Source: Streptomyces humicola
GTDB taxonomy: Bacteria > Actinomycetota > Actinomycetes > Streptomycetales > Streptomycetaceae
Reading direction: 5' to 3'
Assembly (NCBI RefSeq): GCF_024436035.1
Contig: NZ_JANFNG010000001.1
Span: forward strand, 513,689 to 577,688
DNA: 64,000 nt
The notes beneath the pieces were generated by a model. It was given only the letters and a program-made list of their open reading frames with translations. It was not told the DNA's origin and did not search any database. Made by a program: the position numbers and the translations under genes. This document shows, one piece after another, positions 1-7,236 of this stretch. How positions within the stretch are numbered: position 1 is the first letter of the stretch; every line of letters starts with the position of its first letter.

Positions 1-880
1 CGCCGGTGGCGTGGTACAGCTGCACCGCCGTCCCGATCATCGCACCGGAGTTGTAGCTCCAGAGCGTGGGGTCCACGGTGCCGTCGTCGCCGCGGCCGTT
101 CCGGTAGAGCCCGGCCGACTGCATCAAGCAGGTGCGGTTCCACTGGTATGCGCGTTCCGCCCAGTGGAGATAGGTTCGCTGCCCTGTTGTCTGGTACAGC
201 TCGACGGACAGCAGGGCGGCCAGGCCGGTGGAGTTGGCCACGCGTCCTTTGTTGCCGCTGTTCTCGATCCAGCGCTCCCCGCCGGGACAGGTGTCGCTCG
301 GGTCGGTGTCCCAGCCGCGGGCATCTGCGGCGAAGGCCGTGCGCGCGCGGCCGATCAGGTTCCGGTCACCGGTTGCGTGGTATGCGCTGACCAGGGACAG
401 GCCGACTTCCGCATTGTCGTCGTAGTAGAGGTCGCCGCCCTTGCCGAGAGGCGGCGGCACATAGGAGTTGTAGCCGGGGCGCGCGGGGTTGGTGGAGACG
501 TACTGCTGCAGCGCGGCGAATCGTGAGGCGACATCAGGGCGGAAGGTGCTCTGGTTGCCGGGTATGTTCTGCAGATCAAGCGTTGCCTGGCCGGCCTCAC
601 GGAACTCCCACACGTAGGAGTAGGGATTGTGTCCCGGCGGCGTGGGGGTGGTCTCCCGGTAGAGGTCATGACCGGCGGAGCCGAGGTAGAGGTACTGCTG
701 TAGTGCGTCGTACGAAGCGGCGGCGCGTTTCGCCCACAGTTGCGGCGTTTCGGCGGCGGAGTAGAGAGCCGGGTCGGCTGCCCTCCCTGCCCAGGCCGGA
801 AGAGCAGCCGAGCCGCCAAGGAGTGGGGACAGCGCGGCCAGTACGACGATGATGCGTTGCGCGCGGCGACGCACTGTCAT
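1..880 (-). CDS. Secreted glycoside hydrolase family 76 protein (partial, runs off left edge)
   Basis: Translating the minus strand from the ATG at 880 gives an open frame to position 1 with no stop (about 293 codons visible). Residues 1-31 form a signal peptide: Arg-rich start, hydrophobic core, AWA cleavage site. The mature part has the helical-barrel look of GH76 alpha-1,6-mannanases, with a Tyr-Tyr-Asp-Asp-Asn motif at about residues 152-156. The Asp-Asp pair is the catalytic signature of this family. Likely role: extracellular hydrolysis of alpha-1,6-mannan such as fungal cell walls. The start is supported by AAGGAGAG about 5 nt upstream. The family call is by motif recognition, and the C-terminus is outside the window. 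Confidence 0.8.
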   Translation of the reverse strand, partial: MTVRRRAQRIIVVLAALSPLLGGSAALPAWAGRAADPALYSAAETPQLWAKRAAASYDALQQYLYLGSAGHDLYRETTPTPPGHNPYSYVWEFREAGQATLDLQNIPGNQSTFRPDVASRFAALQQYVSTNPARPGYNSYVPPPLGKGGDLYYDDNAEVGLSLVSAYHATGDRNLIGRARTAFAADARGWDTDPSDTCPGGERWIENSGNKGRVANSTGLAALLSVELYQTTGQRTYLHWAERAYQWNRTCLMQSAGLYRNGRGDDGTVDPTLWSYNSGAMIGTAVQLYHATG

Positions 881-1320
881 CCCACTCTCCTTGCGCAGAA
901 AACCCCCGGCTTCAGCCGGGGGAGGAAACGCATCGTGGGCGCCGTGCGCAGAGCACCGGAGGGGCGCTCCGAATGCTCACCGGTCGATGCGTTGCGTGTC
1001 GCTGCACGCGGCCGGACACCTTGCAGTGGATACGGCCGAAAATCGAAACTAACGATAATCATTCCGAACGGCAAGGTGCGTGGGCGTGATATCAACAACA
1101 CCGCGCTTCTGAAAGTGGTGAGTTGTCTGGTTTGTGCTGGCCTTGTCGAAGCGTGCGACTTCGGTAGCGGCCGGCCATCACGTCCGCGACCAAAGGGAAT
1201 TCGCAGGCGGCTCCCATTCGGCGATGCCGCCTTGCCGTACCTGCGAGGCCGGTCCCGGGAATTGACGGGGATCGGGGGAGGCGTCATCCGGGCTTCGGTG
1301 TGTCGCAACGGCTGACGGGA
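881..1320. other. 440-bp gap upstream of the GH76 gene
   Basis: I find no convincing coding region here; open frames on both strands lack codon bias and ribosome sites. The gap holds the GH76 promoter and leader, the perfect stem-loop at 903-922, and an AT-rich patch at 1050-1066. That patch contains GATAATCATT (1054-1063), which resembles half of a Fur/Zur-type box. Whether it is a metalloregulator site is speculative. Confidence 0.5.
903..922 (+). repeat. Perfect 8-bp stem-loop, IS200/IS605 right-end-like or leader attenuator
   Basis: CCCCCGGC-ttca-GCCGGGGG is a perfect stem with a 4-nt loop, followed on the plus strand by AGGAAAC. This layout (GAA, stem, TTCA-type loop, stem, GAGG) matches what I recall of the right ends of IS200/IS605-type elements, where the hairpin is also the 3' scaffold of the TnpB guide RNA. 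No tnpA or tnpB is adjacent. On the minus strand the stem is followed by TTTT and sits just upstream of the GH76 ribosome site, so an attenuator is an equal alternative. Confidence 0.4.
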
Positions 1321-1420
1321 TCAGCGTGCGCTGGCCGGGAGGGCGGGGGCTTCGCGCTGCGCTCGCAGGAACGCCGCGAACGACTGCGGCGGACGCCCGC
1401 TGAGGCGCTCGGGCCCGTGA
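1321..1420 (-). pseudogene. C-terminal remnant of an NmrA/SDR-like NAD(P)-binding protein
   Basis: About 32 codons end at a TGA (1321-1323) and read LSGRPPQSFAAFLRAQ near the end. This strongly resembles the last helix of NmrA-like oxidoreductases (pattern L-x-G-R-x-P-x-S/T-F). There is no start or Rossmann region. The frame is cut at about 1405-1420, where a plus-strand MarR fragment begins, so this is probably a deletion scar. Confidence 0.5.
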
Positions 1421-1520
1421 GGCCTGGCTGGCGCGGGCGCTGCAGGAGCGGTGCACCGAGGAGCAGCGCCGCACGGTCATCGAGGCGATGACGCTGCTGG
1501 ACGGGGTGGCGCAGTCATGA
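1404..1520 (+). pseudogene. C-terminal remnant of a MarR-family regulator
   Basis: The frame after the stop at 1401 reads AWLARALQERCTEEQRRTVI and onward to a TGA at 1518-1520. This matches the C-terminal dimerisation helices of MarR regulators. The winged-helix DNA-binding part is absent. The stop overlaps the ATG of the next reading frame (ATGA), the usual MarR-MFS operon arrangement, so both remnants probably derive from one drug-resistance operon. Confidence 0.55.
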
Positions 1521-2069
1521 CGGTGCTCTCCGCGCGGCTGCGGGCGCAGCGGCGCACCGCGGGTCGCGGCGGATTCGACCGGAAGCTGATCGCGCCGATG
1601 ATCTTGGGTTCGATCCTGAACCCGATCAACTCCTCCATGCTCGCGGTAGCCCTGATCCCGATCGGCAAAGCGTTCGGCGCTCCGCCGTCAAGCCGGTCGT
1701 CGGCGCCCTCGTCCAGATCACCGGCTGCGCCGCACTGTTGCTGGTCGGCTCCTGCAGTCCCGTCTGGATGCTCGCAACCGTCGGCGCGGTCATCGGGATC
1801 CCCCAGGGACTGAACGGGCTGGCCAACCAGAACGCCCTCTACGCCCAGGCCGATCCGTCCCGTATGGGGTCCTCGGCCGGCCTGCTGCGTACCTTCCTGT
1901 ACCTCGGCGCACTTGTCGCCTCCGCCGCCAACGCCACTTTTACCGGCACGGCGCCACCACAGGCGGCCTGCATCAGCTCAGCCGGCTCCTGCTCGCCGTC
2001 GCCGCCCTGTTCCTGGTGGCGGCCCTCGCCGACCGCTCGCTGCGCCGCATCGGCCGCACCGAGCACTGA
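1517..2069 (+). pseudogene. Broken MFS multidrug transporter
   Basis: The start at 1517 encodes an N-terminus with a first membrane helix (IAPMILGSILNPINSSML) typical of DHA2-type MFS exporters. At about 1680-1695 the sequence jumps out of frame to the C-terminal third (NGLANQNALYAQADPSRMG, a recognisable late MFS loop). A second frameshift near 1938 leads to the natural C-terminus ending at 2067-2069. Most of the helices are missing. Together with the MarR piece upstream this was a MarR-controlled efflux operon, now dead. Confidence 0.7.
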
Positions 2070-2161
2070 CACGGCCCGTACCCAGCCCGTACCCAGCCCG
2101 CACCCAGACCATTGCCTCTCTTTTCCTCCCGTATCACGTCACACCAGAAAGGGGCGCAGCC

Positions 2162-2746
2162 ATGGCTGTCACCACCCTCGACCCGAAGACCGCGCTCGTC
2201 GTCATCGACCTGCAGAACGGCGTCGTCGCGGCTCCCGGCACGCCGCACGCCACCACCGACGTCATCGCACGGACGGTCGAGCTCGCCGACGCCTTCCGCG
2301 CCCGACGGCTGCCCGTCGTCCTCGTCCGCGTCACCGCCGCCCCCGACGGCTCCGACAGGACCCCGGGACGCAATGAGTTCCCCCGGTCCGCTCACACCCC
2401 GCCCGCCGGCTGGGACGAGATCATCGACGACCTCGCCGGCCACCGTGAGGACATCACCGTCACCAAGCGCAACTGGTCGGCCTTCTACGGCACCGACCTC
2501 GACCTGCATCTGCGCCGCCGGGGCATCACCCAGATCGTGCTCACCGGGGTCGCCACCAGCATCGGGGTGGAGTCCACCGCCCGCGCCGCCCACGAACACG
2601 GCTACCACCTCACGCTGGCCATCGACGCCATGACGGACGTGGATGCCGACGCCCACCGCAACAGCGCCGAGAGGATCTTCCCCCGCATCGGCGAGAGCGG
2701 CACCACCGCCGACATCCTGGACCTGCTCGCCAAGACCCACCCCTGA
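2162..2746 (+). CDS. Isochorismatase-family hydrolase-like protein without the catalytic Cys
   Basis: 194 residues, the usual length for the cysteine-hydrolase fold. The first catalytic Asp (VVIDLQNG) and the Lys (TKRNWSAFYGT) are visible. The nucleophile loop reads GVATSIGVEST, with Gly where active members have Cys. The family acts on isochorismate, nicotinamide or other amides; without Cys the chemistry is uncertain, and such variants are fairly common in actinomycetes. The start is supported by GAAAGGGG about 8-12 nt upstream of the ATG. The gene stands alone between the MFS remnant and a convergent small gene. Confidence 0.8.
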   Translation: MAVTTLDPKTALVVIDLQNGVVAAPGTPHATTDVIARTVELADAFRARRLPVVLVRVTAAPDGSDRTPGRNEFPRSAHTPPAGWDEIIDDLAGHREDITVTKRNWSAFYGTDLDLHLRRRGITQIVLTGVATSIGVESTARAAHEHGYHLTLAIDAMTDVDADAHRNSAERIFPRIGESGTTADILDLLAKTHP

Positions 2747-2771
2747 GCCCTGCCTCCGCTGCGAGTGGGCG

Positions 2772-3173
2772 TCAGCGGGACCACCGGCGGTGTCCGCGCC
2801 GATGCTGCGGCTGGGGTTGCTGGGGTTGCTGGGGTTGCTGGGGGAGCGGCGGCGGCGCCGAGGGCGCGCCGTCGCTGTCCGCCGGCGGGTGGAGGCCCTC
2901 CTCGGAATAGGTCGCCGTGGCGATGGCGTCCACGATTTGTTCCTCGGTGAACTCCGCCGATCCGGGGATGTGCGGGACATAGCCGATGAGCACGCCGTCG
3001 CTGACGACTTCCGCATCGAGACCCGCCGTGCCGTCGGTGTCCCAGAGCGCCTCGGCATCCTCGTCGAGCACGACACGGATTCCGAACTCGTAGACGCCCA
3101 CCTCTGCCAAGTGCGCCATCACGCCGCGGGCGCGCAGCGCCGACACCAGTCGCTTGGCGCGTTCCGAGTCCAT
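2772..3173 (-). CDS. Conserved hypothetical protein with Pro/Gln-rich tail
   Basis: 133 residues with a good AGGAGG ribosome site about 6 nt before the ATG at 3173. The first 95 residues form a compact acidic alpha/beta region (VGVYEFGIRVVLDEDAEALW). They resemble a small Streptomyces protein family of unknown function whose members are about this length. The last 35 residues are low complexity (PQQPQQPQQPQPQ) and are encoded by a 9-bp tandem repeat. No signal peptide or membrane helix. Function unknown. Confidence 0.7.
   Translation of the reverse strand: MDSERAKRLVSALRARGVMAHLAEVGVYEFGIRVVLDEDAEALWDTDGTAGLDAEVVSDGVLIGYVPHIPGSAEFTEEQIVDAIATATYSEEGLHPPADSDGAPSAPPPLPQQPQQPQQPQPQHRRGHRRWSR
2811..2837. 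repeat. 9-bp tandem repeat, three copies plus a degenerate fourth
   Basis: CTGGGGTTG is repeated head to tail at 2811, 2820 and 2829. It encodes the Pro-Gln-Gln units in the C-terminus of the hypothetical protein on the minus strand. It is a likely slippage-prone coding microsatellite. Confidence 0.9.
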
Positions 3174-3294
3174 GGCGGCCCTCCTGTACCTCATACCGTA
3201 AGCCCCGGTTCCGGCCGGCGAAACTCCTGCCGTCCTGCTCGGGGCATGCCGGGCGGCCGCCTTCGAGGCCCCGTCGCCGCGATACGGTCGCTGC

Positions 3295-3528
3295 GTGGCT
3301 GGCGCCCGGTTGACCACGCCCTCGTTCCTCGTGCTCGGCATCATCGACACGCTGGGCGAGGCCAGCCCGTACGACGTGAAGGTCGAGGCCGCCCGCACGG
3401 TGGCGCCGTTCTGGTCGGTGCCGCACGCGCAGGTCTACGCGCAGTGCCACCGCCTCGTCGAGGCAGGCATGCTGTCGGAGGCGCGGCAGACGGGCGGGCG
3501 GAACCGGAGGACCGACCTCACCTTCGGC
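3295..3528 (+). pseudogene. PadR-family regulator, N-terminal fragment
   Basis: From a GTG at 3295 the frame encodes a PadR winged helix (SFLVLGIIDTLGEASPYDVK, then FWSVPHAQVYAQCHRLVEAG) to about residue 78. The match then stops and the frame runs into unrelated sequence. The C-terminal dimerisation helices are missing. The break coincides with the beginning of a sterol-desaturase-like fragment, so a deletion seems to have fused the two genes. Confidence 0.65.
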
Positions 3529-3532
3529 GTGT

Positions 3533-3958
3533 TTATATCTGCCGCTGATCCTGCTGGGCGTTTCGCCGACCGCCGTGGCGTTCTGTTCCTCGGCCAATCT
3601 GGTCTACCAGTTCTGGATCCACACCGAGCGGATCCACAGGCTGCCCCGGCTCGTCGAAGCGATCTTCAACACCCCGTCGCACCACCGGGTTCACCATGCC
3701 TCCCAAGGCGGTTACCTGGACCGCAACTTCGGCGGCATCCTGATCGTCTGGGACCGGTTGTTCCGCAGCTTCGCCCCCGAGACCTACCAGCCCGTCTTCG
3801 GACTGACCAAGAACACCTCCACCTACAACCCGCTTCGCGTCGCCGCAAGAACCTGGGGCGAACGCTGGTGCTATCTCTTCCGCTGCCCGGGCTGGCGCCC
3901 CTCCGACCTGGTCGCCGATGCCAGTGGCGTGACCGGCGTCGGGCCGGTCACGCCGTGA
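3533..3958 (+). pseudogene. Sterol desaturase/fatty-acid hydroxylase, C-terminal fragment
   Basis: The frame ending at the TGA 3956-3958 reads NLVYQFWIHTERIHRLPR, then NTPSHHRVHH, then YLDRNFGGILIVWDRLF. This is the conserved C-terminal third of the membrane di-iron fatty-acid hydroxylase superfamily, including its HHxxHH metal box. The N-terminal helices and first His boxes are absent, and no start codon or ribosome site fits. It is fused out of frame to the PadR fragment upstream. Confidence 0.7.
3926..3954. terminator. Terminator-like hairpin between convergent genes
   Basis: GGCGTGACCGG (3926-3936) and CCGGTCACGCC (3944-3954) form a perfect 11-bp stem with a 7-nt loop. It overlaps the end of the desaturase remnant and faces the end of the GH16 gene. 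There is no U-tract, as is common in streptomycetes. Confidence 0.6.
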
Positions 3959-3985
3959 CGAATGCGCCGTGATGTGCGAGAGAGG

Positions 3986-5404
3986 TCAGGACGGGAGGTT
4001 CCAGACCTGGTTGGCGGCGCCGGTGCAGTCCCAGATCTGCACCTGGGTGCCGGGTGTCGTCGACCAGTTGGTGTCGTCCAGGCACTTGTTGGACTGCGGG
4101 TTGTACAACGACCCGTTGGACTGCGGTATCCAGACCTGCGATCCGGTGTTGTTGCAGTCGTAGAGGTCCACGGGTGTGCCGTCGGCGGTGCCGGCCGCGT
4201 AGACGTCCAGGCACTTGCCCAGCACATGCAGCGTCGTGCCTGCCTGGACGAACGTCCACTGCTGCGCGTTGCTGCCGTTGCAGGTGTAGACCTGGATCGG
4301 GTTGTAGTTGGCGCTGCTCGCAGAGCGGTCGTCCAGACACAGTCCGGCGTAGCCGGTGATGGGGCCGGTCGGCCCGGTGGTGCCGCCGCCGCTGCCGTTG
4401 GTCGTGTACGCCGCGACATATCCGACGCTCATCGTCCCGCCGGAGGTGGTGGAGCCGCTCGGCGTGGTGCAGCCGCACTGGCCGTTCGGGAAACCGCCGC
4501 CCATGGCGAGGTCGAAGATGATCGACATGTTGTGGTCGAAGGCCTGCTGCCAGGTGGAGGCGCCGACTTGGCTCTCGTTCACGCTGAAGTACTGCGTGCC
4601 GTCGAGGTAGAAGGTGATGGACTCGGCGGAGGTGTTCGTCCGGTCGAGGATCATCGAGTAGGTGTGGTAGCCGGTCTGGCAGCCGGGGCACGCCTGCAGG
4701 CCGCTGCCGATGCCGTTGCCCTCGTTGCACGGGCCGCCCGGATACGTGCCGCAGTGGATGGTGCCGGCGACGTCGGAGAGCGCGTTGACGTCCTCCATGA
4801 TGTCGATCTCGCCGTTCTCCGGCCACTGGCCGGGTCCCAGCATCCAGAATGCGGGCCAGTAGCCGGAGCCGTTGGCCGGGTCGGGCTGCTGGATCGAGGC
4901 GGTCACCTCCAGCTTGCCGCCGGCCGGAGCACCGACATTGGCGCTTGTGGTCTGTATGCGCCCGGAGGTCCAGTTGCCGCCGTTGTTCAGGGCGGTGATG
5001 TCCAGGTGGCCGTTGCCGTCGAGGTACACGTTGCTGGTCGAGTTGGTCATGGTCTCGATCTCGCCCGTTCCGAAGTTCGAGCCGGGACCGGTGTCGTACA
5101 TCCAGTTCGACGAGGAGGGCTGGCTGCCCGCCGAGCCGGAGAAGTCGTCACTGAAGACCGTGGACCACCCCGATGGCGGTGGTGGGACGGTCACGGCGTC
5201 CGCCGTGGTGGGGAAGGCCGCGAAGACGGTGAGCAGGCCCACCGCGACGAGCGCTGCTTCCCGGCGGCATTGTCCGGCGAACGAGCGCACGCGCCGGGGC
5301 ACGCGCAGTCTCGCGGTATGTGCAGTATGCGGTGCCGTGTGTGGCAGCGAACCGGCCGAACCAGCCGATATACGTGGGTTCCCCTGCCGACGTCTGCTCT
5401 TCAT
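3986..5404 (-). CDS. Secreted GH16 beta-glucanase with ricin-type lectin domain
   Basis: 472 residues from the ATG at 5404, which has AGGAGCAGGG just upstream. A long, basic N-region precedes a hydrophobic core and an ADA cleavage site near residue 70. Residues about 80-340 are a GH16 domain with the catalytic motif GEIDIMED (E199 and E204 as nucleophile and acid/base, D201 between). Residues about 345-472 are a ricin-B/CBM13-type beta-trefoil with three Q-x-W repeats (QQW, QVW, QVW). Expected role: secreted endo-beta-1,3(-1,4)-glucanase attacking fungal or plant glucan, with the lectin aiding binding. Exact specificity is not visible. It probably forms a secreted wall-degrading set with the GH76 enzyme. 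Confidence 0.9.
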   Translation of the reverse strand: MKSRRRQGNPRISAGSAGSLPHTAPHTAHTARLRVPRRVRSFAGQCRREAALVAVGLLTVFAAFPTTADAVTVPPPPSGWSTVFSDDFSGSAGSQPSSSNWMYDTGPGSNFGTGEIETMTNSTSNVYLDGNGHLDITALNNGGNWTSGRIQTTSANVGAPAGGKLEVTASIQQPDPANGSGYWPAFWMLGPGQWPENGEIDIMEDVNALSDVAGTIHCGTYPGGPCNEGNGIGSGLQACPGCQTGYHTYSMILDRTNTSAESITFYLDGTQYFSVNESQVGASTWQQAFDHNMSIIFDLAMGGGFPNGQCGCTTPSGSTTSGGTMSVGYVAAYTTNGSGGGTTGPTGPITGYAGLCLDDRSASSANYNPIQVYTCNGSNAQQWTFVQAGTTLHVLGKCLDVYAAGTADGTPVDLYDCNNTGSQVWIPQSNGSLYNPQSNKCLDDTNWSTTPGTQVQIWDCTGAANQVWNLPS

Positions 5405-5530
5405 CCCTGCTCCTCGCATCCGGTGAGCCGAGTATGGTCTGAACCATTCATGGTGCGACGTGAGTGTGGTCCTGCGCTGACGCGTCGTCAAGACGTGAAT
5501 GCACGATCGTTTTGCCGGAGGCGGCAGGGG

Positions 5531-6454
5531 TCAAGATGTGAACGCACGCGTGAACACCCGTGCAGCGCGGTGTTCGCGGGCCAGCACGCGGAGCGAGGCG
5601 ACGACGGATGGCCCGGCGGATCCTCGGACAAGCCCAGCGCCCTTCTCCTCCACCGCGCGCAGCCGGAGTTCCTGGATCGTGACGAGTGCACGGATGAACG
5701 GCCTGTTCCGCGCCTCCACCAGGTCCACGAGGCCGTATGACGCGGTGAGCCCCGTACGGATCTGCGCCGCCCGTTCCCGTACGAGCTCCCCGAGCGCCTC
5801 GCAGGCGACGCCCGCGCGGAGGGCGCCGAGGGTGACACCGTGCCGGGTGAGGGCGTCCTCGGGGATGCCGAGGCGTCCGGTGCGCAGATCCTCGGCGAGG
5901 TCGGCGAGGAAATCCAGACGCTGGCTCGCCTCGATGAAGGTCCGGCAGCCGGCGGCATAGGAATCGGCCGAGGCGCGGGGTGCGAGCAGGCAGGCGATCA
6001 GCATGAAGGCCGGGTGCGAGTAGGCGTCGACGTAGCGCCGCAGATCGCTCTCGGTTGCGAAGCCCTCCCAGTGAACCTCCTCGGGCGCACCGTCGAGATA
6101 GGTCTCGACCTGCCGTCGCAGCTGCGGGTGGCGCGTGATGGCGTCGAGCAGGGCGTGCAGGACGGGCAGGTCGGCGGAGCCGCCGTCCAGGGCTGCCCGC
6201 ACCCGGCTCTCCCACGCGGTGAACGCCGCCGCGCGCTCGCTTGCCGATCCCTGGTCGATGAGGTTGTCGCTGTGATGCATGAAGGCGGTGGCGGCGATGA
6301 TGTCGGGCACGCAAGGCGCCGGGAGCAGCAGGCGCACCGCCGCGTACTCGGCGCGGGCGAACCGCGCCACCAGGCGTCGCTGTTCGCTGAAGTCGCTGCG
6401 CAGCCGGGGAGCCGTGATCCCTGCCTGGTCGAGACTCCGCGACCAGCTGGTCAT
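5531..6454 (-). CDS. Squalene/phytoene synthase family protein
   Basis: 307 residues from the ATG at 6454 (GAGGGGG about 8 nt upstream; a GTG 30 nt earlier lacks a site). It has the two Asp motifs of head-to-head prenyl synthases: HHSDNLIDQ near the N-terminus and DFLADLAEDL in the middle. These bind prenyl diphosphates through Mg2+. The family condenses two prenyl diphosphates to presqualene diphosphate, squalene or phytoene. No carotenoid or hopanoid genes are adjacent, so substrate and product cannot be assigned. Some stand-alone members make unusual terpenes. Confidence 0.8.
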   Translation of the reverse strand: MTSWSRSLDQAGITAPRLRSDFSEQRRLVARFARAEYAAVRLLLPAPCVPDIIAATAFMHHSDNLIDQGSASERAAAFTAWESRVRAALDGGSADLPVLHALLDAITRHPQLRRQVETYLDGAPEEVHWEGFATESDLRRYVDAYSHPAFMLIACLLAPRASADSYAAGCRTFIEASQRLDFLADLAEDLRTGRLGIPEDALTRHGVTLGALRAGVACEALGELVRERAAQIRTGLTASYGLVDLVEARNRPFIRALVTIQELRLRAVEEKGAGLVRGSAGPSVVASLRVLAREHRAARVFTRAFTS

Positions 6455-6561
6455 TCGCCTGCCCCCTCGCCTGTTGTCGATCACGCGACTCTAGCCGACC
6501 CGCCGACATGCTTTGGCCGACTCGTTCGCTTGTGTGTTCGATATTGGCGTAGTCTGGGCGC

Positions 6562-7197
6562 ATGAGCGTCCACCTGCAGGCGTCGCTGTTCGACTCCGCC
6601 GAGGCCGCACCGCTGCGGCTCCGGGAGCTGGCAGCGCTGCGCCGCACCGAGCTGACCCACGGCGCGTGGATCGACCTGCTGCCGGGCTGGCTCACCGGCT
6701 CGGACGCGCTGTTCGAACGCTTGGCGGCGTGCGTCCCATGGAGAGCCGAGCGGCGTCAGATGTACGACAACGTCGTGAGCGTGCCCCGGCTGCTGGCGCA
6801 CTACGGCGAGGGCGAGCCGCTCCCGCACCCCGTGCTCGGTGAGGCCCGCGATGCGCTCAGCGCCCATTACGCAGAGGAACTCGGCGAGCCCTTCACCACG
6901 GCCGGGCTGTGCTTCTACCGCGACGGCCGGGACAGCGTCGCCTGGCACGGCGACCGCTTCGGGCGCGGCAGCACCCAGGACACGATGGTGGCCATCCTCT
7001 CCGTCGGCGAACCCCGCCCGCTCCTCCTCCGCCCCCGATACGGCGACGCACCCCATGTGCGCCTCCCGCTCGGCCATGGCGACCTCGTGGTCATGGGCGG
7101 CAGCTGCCAGCGCACCTGGGAGCACGCCGTCCCGAAGACCGCCCGCGGCGCGGGGCCGCGCATCAGCATCCAGTTCCGCCCCCACGGTGTTCAGTAG
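6562..7197 (+). CDS. AlkB-like Fe(II)/2-oxoglutarate dioxygenase
   Basis: 211 residues, the usual length for bacterial AlkB-like enzymes. The iron-binding triad is visible: WHGD (H129, D131) and H188 in WEHAVPKT. It is followed by the 2-oxoglutarate-binding Arg motif GPRISIQFR. An NVVSVPRLLAHYG stretch matches the nucleotide-recognition lid region. Likely role: oxidative demethylation of alkylated bases in DNA or RNA. It is a single gene, convergent with the GH65 operon, and no Ada-type regulator is nearby. Confidence 0.88.
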   Translation: MSVHLQASLFDSAEAAPLRLRELAALRRTELTHGAWIDLLPGWLTGSDALFERLAACVPWRAERRQMYDNVVSVPRLLAHYGEGEPLPHPVLGEARDALSAHYAEELGEPFTTAGLCFYRDGRDSVAWHGDRFGRGSTQDTMVAILSVGEPRPLLLRPRYGDAPHVRLPLGHGDLVVMGGSCQRTWEHAVPKTARGAGPRISIQFRPHGVQ

Positions 7198-7236
7198 GGC
7201 AAGGGCAGTGAGGCAGTAGTGCAGTAGGGGCGGTCG

